Of a DNA stretch of 64,000 bases, positions 44,735 through 54,500 are shown one piece after another. Position 1 is the first letter of the stretch, and every line of letters begins with the position of its first letter. The position numbers were made by a program, and so were the translations under genes. This stretch comes from Anomaloglossus baeobatrachus. Lineage: Eukaryota; Chordata; Amphibia; Anura; Aromobatidae. Under the pieces are notes generated by a model. That model did no database searches. It had not been told where the DNA came from and saw only the letters and a program-made list of their open reading frames with translations. The stretch lies in NCBI RefSeq assembly GCF_048569485.1, contig NC_134361.1, positions 166,635,758-166,699,757 on the forward strand, read 5' to 3'.

Positions 44735-45212
44735 GTTCAGTGTATACATGTGGGGGGGCCGGAGCCGAGCGGGGTAATATGTGCGGGGGACGAAGTGTGG
44801 GGGTGGTGGAGCCAAGCGGGGCAATGGTGCTGAGGACGTCAGTGCTGGGGACTGCATGGCTGGTGACAGGTGACTATTCGTGTTTGTGTGTGTGTGTGTT
44901 TAGTGTATACATGCGGAGGGCGGAGTGCAGGGGGGTGTGGAGCCGAGTTGGGTAATGTGTGCGGGGGCGGAGGCGAGCGGTGGGTATGTGTCGGCTGGGT
45001 TTCCGGGTGTGGGCTTCCAGGGGTGCAGCACTCACCGGGGAGTCGGGGCTCCGTGTGGGTGCAGGGAAAAGTGTCGGGCGTCGTCCTGTCGGCCCGTTGT
45101 TCGGGCTGTTCAGTTAGCTGAGCCATTGGTCGCAGGCTTTTTAGTGTGCACGGTGTGGCGACGGTTGTCACTGTAATGACGTCATTTTGGAGCAAGACAG
45201 ACAGAATAAGGC

Positions 45213-45261
<49 letters not shown>
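44735..45261 (-). mobile_element. Helitron 5'-side fragment
   Basis: GC-rich text with cggggtaatatgtgcggggg, then gacggttgtcactgtaatga-like text and cattttggagcaagacagac, agaataaggcaatttt and a TA run. This is the 5' end module of the minus-strand Helitron family. No matching 3' hairpin is found at the left, so it is a fragment. Confidence 0.7.
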
Positions 45262-45263
<2 letters not shown>

Positions 45264-45847
45264 CTCTATCTTGTACATACAGAAATTGATCAGAGAAATA
45301 TGCGACCATGTACAACACTAAAAAGTATATGGTGTAAAATAATAAATATATGTTCCAAAAAAATAGTGTGTGGGTCCTATGGATGTAGCTGACCTATGGT
45401 AGCAGAGACTAGGCACCGAAATATAGAAAAAAAAATTCTAAGGAGAACCGATTTGGTCAAAAAAGTATAACAAATTTTATTATTAAAATGAATGTCAACT
45501 GGAAGAGAGTTAAAAACAGGGGCATCACATGTGTAAATATTGAACAGGTAGGGACAGGTATCAATGTACAGGTATAAGGATACTAGACCTGATGGTTTAT
45601 AAAGGAAAAAAAATTCAGGTATACAAAGCCATATCAAGTTAACATAGTTATTCACAGTAATATCAATGGTAAATATACAGTAATAAACCATCATGAATTT
45701 GTTTAATAAAAAAGGGGGTAATGATGAACACATATATAACCAGCCAATGAGGGTGTTAAAAGCAAAACCATATGTATAGTTGTCAACTTTAACATTAGTA
45801 TATGCAGTAATGCGAGTTGTGGTATGCTGTGTAAATGGATGTTAAGG
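45262..45847. other. Unassigned AT-rich sequence
   Basis: No terminal repeats or protein motifs recognised. It may belong to the same element as the foldback that follows. Confidence 0.4.
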
Positions 45848-46118
45848 AGGTATGCATATACAGCTCAAAGAAATCATTAATATGGCCTATTGTGCAAAAA
45901 TAGAGACATATGTCTAAGGGTGCCATCCCCTGACGAAGGTGACGCCGAAACGTGCGCGTCGGGGCTGGCGTCACATGTGAACACAGGTCTTCTTGTATCC
46001 AGGTAAAACAACCTTTTCTTATCACCACTACTCCCCTATTTATGTGGACACATATGTCTCTATTTTTGCACAATAGGCCATATTAATGATTTCTTTGAGC
46101 TGTTTATGCATACCTCCC
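45848..46118. mobile_element. Foldback element with 70-bp arms
   Basis: gaggtatgcatatacagctc ... aatagagacatatgtct (45848-45915) and its reverse complement (46046-46118) flank a 130-bp centre containing a hammerhead-like motif. Probably a short PLE-related terminal-repeat derivative; this is inferred from the motif only. Confidence 0.7.
45922..45970 (+). ncRNA. Hammerhead-ribozyme-like motif
   Basis: Stem I gccatccc / ggggctggc; core CTGACGA (45930-45936), which fits CUGANGA; short stem II ggt/gcc (with a G-U pair) preceded by one extra A; core GAAA (45947-45950); stem III acg/cgt with a 4-base loop; cleavage triplet GUC (45958-45960). All type I hammerhead parts are in order. The extra A at 45937 and the weak stem II make activity uncertain. 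Confidence 0.5.
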
Positions 46119-47275
46119 GAGCGGGAACGGGTACGGTTACTCGCACCCGGCTGTCACTTCAGGGGACCCCACGTCCTTGGGGGAACCCTGACCCCCGGAG
46201 GATGGCCATCGGTCTAGGTGGTGGCCGGGCCCCAGCCTGCTCTGCTGCGGGCCCTTCCTCCAATCTGCCTCTCCGGAGGCGGCTCCGACGGAAAATCACC
46301 CCTCAACTTATTTACAAGCCCACAAGTTTGTGGGTGGCCTGCCAGTTCTCGGCCATGTCCATGAGTAGTCTCTCATGCAGGTTGTAAAAGCACACAGGGT
46401 CCCTCCGGGGACAACTTGCCGGCAACGGCCGGAATAATCACACAGATAATCAGATGAAGGTTCACGGTTCATTAAAAGTCATTCAATCAAACTGCTGAGG
46501 GTCCCAACGGGGGACAACTGTTTGCAACGGCGGACCGCTGCCACTACTTGAGGTCGTACTCCTCTAAGACCTCTTCCAGCTCCACGTCCGGACGGCTTGG
46601 TGGAGGAAGAGGGGGCTGGGGCCGCATCTGCTCACCGCGGCTCTTCCTCTGCTTAACGTTCAGGGTGAACCAGCCCCTCTCCCCGCAGTGACGAGTGTAA
46701 GTCACCAGGTCACCTGGCAACAGATCACGACCTGGATGGCCCGTGGAGAGGTGTGAATTGACATCACGGCGGGCCACGAATACTTCGGCCTCCAGGCCCG
46801 GTTCATAGATGAAGCCAAACCCCCTCCGTTGGTCGAACTGCCGGACTTGACCCTCGTACACCGGGCCCCGCACCCGAAAGGTGGCATGACGGAGTGCATC
46901 TTTCTCTCGCCATCACTTCGGCCCTCTGCTGCTCTCTGGCGGCAATCTCCCGGCCCAACGGGTTTGGTTCCCTGTCCCAGTATGGGGCGTTGGCAGACCC
47001 CTGCGCCCGGGTCGGGCCCCGCTGGACCGCACCCACACCGGCCACTACCGGTTCTCTTTCGTGGGGGTCCTGCGGTGACATGGCCTGGACTGCGGCTTTG
47101 CAGTAGCGGCCCGGCGCAGCCTCAGCCGAGGCGGGGGACTCAGGATTAGCTGACCTCACTGGTTGAGCCTTCGGGCCAGCAGCGGCCGCTTCTTCCACGG
47201 CCGGGTGGACTGCCGGAGCCGGGACGGCTTCAGGTGCGGCCACTTCCGGGGCCGATGGCTCCTTGTCGTAGTCCT
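46119..47275 (-). pseudogene. Cold-shock-domain-like coding region, origin unknown
   Basis: On the minus strand a frame (46873-46544) reads GQVRQFDQRRGFGFIYEPG then EAEVFVARRDVNSHL and ERGWFTLNVKQR. This fits a cold-shock domain: first strand G-V-F, RNP1 GFGFI, RNP2 VFV, and an acidic C-terminal tail. Such domains bind single-stranded nucleic acid. An upstream, overlapping frame (47243-46803) is Ala/Pro-rich and ends RERCTPSCHL, likely the N-terminal part of the same protein. The GC-rich flanks with ggcggctccgacgg and tcccaacgggggacaac recall amphibian LTR-element sequence, so it may be the 5' coding part of such an element or a captured host fragment. It looks broken. Confidence 0.5.
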
Positions 47276-47525
47276 GGGGGGAGAGGAGTCTAATAGGAGG
47301 AGTAGTCCTGGCGGGTAGGAGTCTAATAGGAGTAGTCCTGGAGAGGGAGGAGTCTAATAGTAGGAGTAGTCCTGGGGGAGGAGGAGTCTAATAGGAGGAG
47401 TAGTCCTGTGGGAGGAGGAGTCTAATAGGAGGAGTAGTCCTGGGAGAGGAGTCTAATAAGAGGAGGTGTCCTGGGGGAGGTGTCTAATAGGTGGAGTAGT
47501 CCTGGGGGGAGGTGTCTCATAGGTG
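47276..47525. repeat. agtcctgggggaggaggagt minisatellite
   Basis: Seven to eight units of about 30 bp with gagtctaataggaggagtag. Related to 23490-23765. Confidence 0.9.
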
Positions 47526-47990
47526 CCCAATGTGTGCGGGGGGAGTGGCCAAGCATGCATAGTGTGTGGGGGGCGTGGCTGAGAGGGCATAGTGAAGGGG
47601 GGCATGGCCGAGCGGGCATAGTGTGGCAGGGGCGTGGCCAAGCGGCATAGTGGGAGGTTTGGTCAAGCGGGCACAGTGTGGAGGGGCGTGGCTGAGCGGG
47701 CATAGTGTGGGGGGGCGCGTGGCCGAGCGGGCATAGTGTGGGAGGGCGCATTGCCAAGTGGGCATAGTGTGGGGGGCGTGGCCGAACGGACATAGCATGG
47801 GGGGCGTGGCCGAGCGGGACTAGTGTGGGGGAGGCGTGGCCGATGCGGGCATAGTGTGGGGGGCGTGGCCGTGCGGGCATAGTGTGTGGGGCGTGGCCAC
47901 GCGGGCATAGTGTGGGGGGCGTGGCCAAGCGGGCATAGTGTGGTGGGCGTGGCCGAGCGGGCACAGTGTACGGGGGGCGTGGCCCGGGTA
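47526..47990. repeat. 29-bp minisatellite (gcgtggccgagcgggcatag)
   Basis: About 15 units of gcgtggccgagcgggcatag then tgtgggggg. A related motif (gcgtggcctagcgggcatcg) forms the array at 49700-50090 in the neighbouring Helitron. Confidence 0.92.
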
Positions 47991-48676
47991 ACTATGCAAA
48001 GCGGTTTCCATAGTTATCCGATGTGTACCATGGTTACCAGCGTGCTCCGGCACACATGTGCTGGGAGCCGGGGTAAGCTAGTAACCATGGTACACATCAG
48101 GTAACTATTCAAAGCGACAGTGCTGGTTCATATTTTGTTTGTTGGTCTCCTGCTGTGCAGCATCGGCGTGCTTGACAGCGGGAGACCAACGTTCTGAATG
48201 GGCAGGGAGACGGCATACGCTGGTAACCATGGTACACAATCGGGTAATTAAGCAAAGTGGTTTCCATGGTTACCCGATGTGTACCATGGTTACCAGCGTA
48301 CGCTGGCTCCGGCACGATCCCAGCAACGCAAGAGTATGTCTCGGCTGGGTTGCCGGTGTGGGCTCCCGGGGTGCAGCAGTCACCTAGGAGTCGGAGCTCC
48401 ATGTGGGTTTCGAGGAATGCGTGCGGGGGGGCGGGGCCAGGCCGAGCGTCCAATGCTTGAGGGGGGCGGGGCCTGACCTAGCTGCCAATCCGTGCGGGGG
48501 GCGGGGCCTAGTCGAGCGGCCAATGCGTGCATGATGTGGGGCCTGGCCGAGCGGCCAATCTGTGAGGGGGCGGGGCTAGGCCGAGCGAAGCGGCCAATGT
48601 GACGGTTGTCACTGTAATGACGTCATTTTGGAGCAAGACAGACAGACAGACAGAATAAGGCAATTATATATATAGA
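47991..48676 (-). mobile_element. Helitron copy, 5' part (left end not found)
   Basis: Its minus-strand 5' end TCTATATATATAATTGCC at 48676 directly follows the CTAG of the next copy. Going inward: cagacaga run, gtcactgtaatgacgtcatt, GC-rich gcggccaat blocks, then two palindromes of the ctggtaaccatggtacac family. The 29-bp minisatellite and more may also belong to it. No 3' hairpin found to the left. Confidence 0.7.
48030..48310. repeat. Two ctggtaaccatggtacac palindromes
   Basis: First pair: gtaccatggttaccagcgtg (about 48026-48045) facing ctagtaaccatggtacacat (about 48078-48097). Second pair: cgctggtaaccatggtacac (48218-48237) facing gtgtaccatggttaccagcg (48279-48298), perfect over 20 bp. 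The second stands about 375-460 bp from the 5' end at 48676, as in the other copies. Confidence 0.85.
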
Positions 48677-48749
48677 CTAGAAGGTGGCCCGATTCTACGC
48701 ATCGGGTATTCTAGAATTTACGTATTGTGTAGTTAATGTATGATTTTTG

Positions 48750-48786
<37 letters not shown>

Positions 48787-49209
48787 TTGTGTGTAGTTGC
48801 CAAGTGTTTGTGTAGGGCGCTGTAAATGTTCTGGGTGTTGTGCGGGGGGGTGAGGGGGTGAGAGCGGTGTTGTTTGTGTGTTGCGTTGTGTGTGTTGCGT
48901 TGTTTGTGGAGCGCTGTGTGTCTGTAGCGTTGTGTGTGTGTGGTGCTGTGTGTGTTGCGCGGTTTGTGTGGGTGTGGCTGTGGGGTGCGTGTGTGTGTTT
49001 GGGGGGAGGTATGTTTTGTGCAATGTGTGTGTTGTGCGGTATGTGCATATATTTGTGTGTGCCGCGGTGTTTGTGTGTTGGGTGTTGTGTGTGTGCGGTG
49101 TTGCCTGTGTGTGTGTGGGTGTCTGTGTAGGGCAGTGTTTGTGGTTCCCAGTGTGTGTGTGTGGTGTGTTGTGCGGTGTGTGTGGTGGTGTGTGTGTGTT
49201 TTGGGGGGA

Positions 49210-49690
49210 GGTGTGCACCCCCCATCGTGGTCCACCCCCCATGCTGCACCCCCCATCGTGGTCCACCCTCCATGCTGCACCCCCCATCGTGCTCCATCCC
49301 CCATGCTGTGCACCCCCCATCGTGCTCCATCCCCCATGCTGCGCACCCCCCATCGTGCTCCATCCCCCATGCTGCGCACCCCTCATCGTGCTCCATCCCC
49401 CATGCTGCGCACCCCCCATATTGCTCCATCCCCCATGCTGCGCACCCCCATCGTGTTTCATCCCCCAATTCTGAGCATCCCCCATCGTGCTCCATCCCCC
49501 ACGCTGCACCCCCCATCGTGCTCCATCCCCCACGCTGCACCCCCCATCGTGCTCCATCCCCCATGCTGCACCCCCCATCGTGCTCCATTCCCCATGCTGC
49601 GCACCCCCTATCGTGCTCCATCCCCCATGCTGCACCCCCCATCGTGCTCCATCCCCCATGCTGCACACCCCCCATCGTGTTTCATCCCCC
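49210..49690. repeat. 33-bp minisatellite, copy Z
   Basis: About 15 units of catcgtgctccatcccccat and gctgcgcacccccc, some shortened to 30 bp (gctgcaccccc). Same unit as at 2972-3850 and 20840-21050. Confidence 0.93.
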
Positions 49691-49699
49691 CATTCTGAA

Positions 49700-50090
49700 T
49701 GGGCATCGTGTGAGGGGGCGTGGCCGAATGGGCATCGCGTGCGGGGTGTGTGGCCTAGTGGGCATTGCGTGTGGGGGGCGTAGCCTAGCGGGCATCGCGT
49801 GCGGGGAGCGTGGGCTAGCGGGCATCGCGTGCGGGGGCGTGGCCTAGCAAAAATCACGTGCGGGGGACGTGGCCTAGCGGGCATCGCGTGCGGGGGGCGT
49901 GGCCTAGTGGGCATCACGTGCGGGGGCGTGGCCTAGCGGCCATCGCGTGCGTGGGGCGTGGTCTAGTGAAAATCGCGTGCGGGGGACGTGGCCTAGCAAG
50001 CATCGCGTGCGGGGGCGTGGCCTAGCGGGCATCGCGTGCGGGGGCGTGGCCTAACGGGCATCGCGTGCGGGGGGCTGGCCTGGCCAAACG
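49700..50090. repeat. gcgtggcctagcgggcatcg minisatellite
   Basis: About 13 units of 28-30 bp (gcgtggcctagcgggcatcg then cgtgcgggg). Confidence 0.92.
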
Positions 50091-50241
50091 GTTAATCCAT
50101 GCGGGGGGCGGGGCCAAGCCAAGCGGCCAATCCATGTGGGGGGCGGGGCCAGGCCGAGCCCAGCGGCCAATCCGACGGTTTTCACTGTAAGGACACAATT
50201 TTGGACCAAGACAGACAGAATAAGGCAATTATATATATAGA

Positions 50242-50392
50242 TGGATGCGTCCTATAAGGAATATATCATTTCTGTTACCAAATTCTTATTACAGCATAAT
50301 TTTTTCAGCTTTAATAATGAATTTTTTCTTCAGGTGAATGGCTGCCCCATGGGAGCAAGTTTTTCTTTCTCCCTCGCCAACTTATATACAGG
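50242..50392 (+). pseudogene. Penelope-like RT fragment (fossil)
   Basis: About 50 codons: VTKFLLQHNFFSFNNEFFLQ then VNGCPMGASFSFSLANLYT. This is the palm part of Penelope RT that includes the G-x-x-MG-x-x-x-x-P-x-x-ANLY block. It lies against the 5' end of Helitron copy Z and is a small fragment of a different PLE from the one at 38196. Confidence 0.8.
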
Positions 50393-51194
50393 GTCGGACT
50401 GGGGTGCCAGGGGCCTACCAGGGAAATTGACTCTAGGGACCCACACTATATAGCTACCATGAATGTTTTTATTACTTGTTCATTTTCATCTTCTCTCAGT
50501 ATAACGTGCGCCTTTTAGCAAACTCTACAGTCCACAGAAGAGACATGTATTGTGCCTGCAGATAGCACAGGATTTTTTGTTCAGCCTCATATTTATTGCA
50601 GTTAATAATGGAATCTGTGATTTACAATCAGTCGCAGTTTTTCTTACACACGGACATTCCTTGTCCTAGGAAAACCACCGAGTTCATCAGCCAAACAATA
50701 TTCAAAGAGAAGCAGAATGTTATCCAGCATCTTCACATAGAAAAGATGACTAAAATGAATCCACCTCTGCCGCCATCTATCCACCTATATAGGGTCTGCC
50801 CTAACTGACTTGGGAAATCCCCTATAGAGTCAGTATGTGGAGGTGCGCAGCATTACCACCCAATACTCTTCCATGTGGATACTCTGGTGAATTTTCTTCT
50901 CTTTCCACCATCACACATTACATAATTATCAGGTAATGATCGGCCCCCAGTGTCTGTACTGGATGTGTACAGTCATTCTGTGGGGACAGAGGCCTATAAA
51001 AGCCGCACTATGGTTTCCACATTAGTGTTACATGTTGGATAAACCCTTAACTAGTCCTGAGTATTCTGACAATACTGCTCTATAGGCAGATCATGTATTT
51101 TTTTTTCCACATATACAGTATTTATACTGAGGCCCCTCCTGTACTATCATCACATATAGAGGCCCCCTGAAGAGTAATTACATATAGCCTAAGA
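50393..51194. other. Unassigned interspersed sequence
   Basis: The phrase agggtcggactggggtgcca at about 50391 resembles the end of a dispersed amphibian repeat, from memory. No protein motif or paired end is found in the remainder. Confidence 0.35.
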
Positions 51195-51548
51195 TACTGA
51201 CACTGGGGGTACAGGATAACGACACTGACACTGGGGGTACAGGATAATGACACTGACACTGGGGGTACAGGATAATGACACTGACACTGGGGGTACAGGA
51301 TAATAACACTGACACTGGAGGTACAGGATAATAACACTGACACTGGGGGTACAGGATAATGACACTGACACTGGGGGTACAGGATAATGACACTGACACT
51401 GGAGGTACAGGATAATAACACTGACACTGGGGGTACAGGATAATGACACTGACACTGGGGGTACAGGATAATGACACTGACACTGGGGGTACGGGATAAT
51501 GACACTGACATTGGGGGTACGGGATAATGGCATTGTCACTGGAGGTAT
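51195..51548. repeat. 28-29-bp minisatellite, left part
   Basis: About 12 units of actgacactgggggtacagg then ataatgac. The same unit resumes at 58932 after the satellite array. Confidence 0.93.
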
Positions 51549-54500
51549 TATACAAGAATAAGGCTGCACATCAAACATAGATAATGGTATAATGCCTCAA
51601 GCATATGGAAAAATATTGGAATATACAATGAAAAATGCTACTTGCTAATTTGAACATGTGAATAATGAATTGCATACCTGCCAAGAATATTAGGAAAAAG
51701 GAGATATTTAGCAATCGCATTGATCAATGTAACTGAGCCCCAAGACCTCGTCAAGGTATATCTCTATATTGGGGTCCCTAGCTCTGTGACCCTAACTGTG
51801 TGTCATCTCATTGCAATTAAAAACTGCTGTCGGTGGAGAGGGGTAGCTAAGGACTTTCTTATATAGGAGATGGAAAAAACATGGCCGAAAGGGGCGGAGC
51901 TGTGTTCACATTCAGAAAAAAACTACATATAACTGAATAGGATAACTGAAGTGAGCACTAATATATATATATTATGAGTGCAAGCCAAAAAATACATATT
52001 ATACAAGAATAATGCTGCACATCAAACATAGATAATGGTATAATGCCTCAAGCATATGGAAAAATATTGGAATATACAATGAAAAATGCTACTTGCTAAT
52101 TTGAACATGTGAATAATGAATTGCATACCTGCCATGAATATTAGGAAAAAGGAGATATTTAGCAATCACATTGATCAATGTAACTGAGCCCAAAGACCTC
52201 GTCAAGGTATATCTCTATATTGGGGTCCCTAGCTCTGTGACCCTAACTGTGTGTCATCTCATTGCAATTAAAAACTGCTGTGGGTGGAGAGGGGTAACTA
52301 AGGACTTTCTTATATAGGAGATGGAAAAAACGTGGCCGAAAGGGGCGGAGCTGTGTTCACATTCAGAAAAAAACTAATATTCATGGCAGGTATGCAATTC
52401 ATTATTCACATGTTCAAATTAGCAGGTAGCATTTTTCATTGTATATTCCAATATTTTTCCATATGCTTGAGGCATTATACCATTATCTATGTTTGATGTG
52501 CAGCCTTATTCTTGTATAGTATGTATTTTTTTGGCTTGCACTCATAATATATATATATTAGTGCTCACTTCAGTTATCCTATTCAGTTATATGTAGTTTT
52601 TTTCTGAATGTGAACACAGCTCCGCCCCTTTCGGCCATATTTTTTCCATCTCCTATATAAGAAAGTCCTTAGTTACCCCTCTCCACCCACAGCAGTTTTT
52701 AATTGCAATGAGATGACACACAGTTAGGGTCACAGAGCTAGGGACCCCAATATAGAGATATACCTTGACGAGGTCTTGGGGCTCAGTTACATTGATCAAT
52801 GCGATTGCTAAATATCTCCTTTTTCCTAATATTCATGGCAGGTATGCAATTCATTATTCACATGTTCAAATTAGCAAGTAGCATTTTTCATTGTATATTC
52901 CAATATTTTTCCATATGCTTGAGGCATTATACCATTATCTATGTTTGATGTGCAGCCTTATTCTTGTATAGTATGTATTTTTTGGCTTGCACTCATAATA
53001 TATATATATCAGTGCTCACTTCAGTTATCCTATTCAGTTGTATGTAGTTTTTTTCTGAATGTGAACACAGCTCCGCCCCTTTTGGCCATGTTTTTTCCAT
53101 CTCCTATATAAGAAAGTCCTTAGTTACCCCTCTCCACCCACAGCAGTTTTTAATTGCAATGAGATGACACACAGTTAGGGTCACAGAGCTAGGGACCCCA
53201 ATATAGAGATATACCTTGACGAGGTCTTTGGGCTCAGTTACATTGATCAATGCGATTGCTAAATATCTCCTTTTTCCTAATATTCATGGCAGGTATGCAA
53301 TTCATTATTCACATGTTCAAATTAGCAAGTAGCATTTTTCATTGTATATTCCAATATTTTTCCATATGCTTGAGGCATTATACCATTATCTATGTTTAAT
53401 GTGCAGCCTTATTCTTGTATAGTATGTATTTTTTGGCTTGCACTCATAATATATATATATATTAGTGCTCACTTCAGTTATCCTATTCAGTTATATGTAG
53501 TTTTTTTCTGAATGTGAACACAGCTCCGCCCCTTTCGGCCATGTTTTTTCCATCTCCTATATAAGAAAGTCCTTAGTTACCCCTCTCCACCCACAGCAGT
53601 TTTAAATTGCAATGAGATGACACACAGTTAGGGTCACAGAGCTAGGGACCCCAATATAGAGATATACCTTGACGAGGTCTTGGGGCTCAGTTACATTGAT
53701 CAATGCGATTGCTAAATATCTCCTTTTTCCTAATATTCATGGCAGGTATGCAATTCATTATTCACATGTTCAAATTAGCAAGTAGCATTTTTCATTGTAT
53801 ATTCCAATATTTTTCCATATGCTTGAGGCATTATACCATTATCTATGTTTGATGTGCAGCCTTATTCTTGTATAGTATGTATTTTTTGGCTTGCACTCAT
53901 AATATATATATATTAGTGCTCACTTCAGTTATCCTATTCAGTTATATGTAGTTTTTTTCTGAATGTGAACACAGCTCCGCCCCTTTCGGCAATGTTTTTT
54001 CCATCTCCTATATAAGAAAGTCCTTAGTTACCCCTCTCCACCCACAGCAGTTTTTAATTGCAATGAGATGACACACAGTTGGGGTCACAGAGCTAGGGAC
54101 CCCAATATAGAGATATACCTTGACGAGGTCTTGGGGCTCAGTTACATTGATCAATGCGATTGCTAAATATCTCCTTTTTCCTAATATTCATGGCAGGTAT
54201 GCAATTCATTATTCACATGTTCAAATTAGCAAGTAGCATTTTTCATTGTATATTCCAATATTTTTCCATATGCTTGAGGCATTATACCATTATCTATGTT
54301 TGATGTGCAGCCTTATTCTTGTATAGTATGTATTTTTTGGCTTGCACTCATAATATATATATATTAGTGCTCACTTCAGTTATCCTATTCAGTTATATGT
54401 AGTTTTTTTCTGAATGTGAACACAGCTCCGCCCCTTTCGGCCATGTTTTTTCCATCTCCTATATAAGAAAGTCCTTAGTTACCCCTCTCCACCCACAGCA

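Larger units (their letters stand above)
48677..50241 (-). mobile_element. Non-autonomous Helitron (copy Z), complete ends
   Basis: 5' end A|TCTATATATATAATTGCC at 50241, 3' hairpin cccgatgcgtagaatcggg then ccaccttCTAG|T at 48677. 1,565 bp. Content: GC-rich start, a gcgtggcctagcgggcatcg minisatellite (49700-50090), the 33-bp minisatellite (49210-49690), the GT-rich block (48785-49210), a TA run and the terminal hairpin. No coding capacity. It abuts the 5' end of another copy without any spacer. Confidence 0.85.

Noticed and set aside
44870-45195. Short Cys/Gly-rich ORFs in the GC-rich block
   Set aside because: The block is the 5' module of the Helitron family found also at 4.4, 23.1, 48.6 and 50.2 kb; no coding signal.
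48695-49917. Open frames of 200-390 codons in the Helitron copy Z
   Set aside because: Same 33-bp minisatellite and GT block as in copy A; repeat artefacts.
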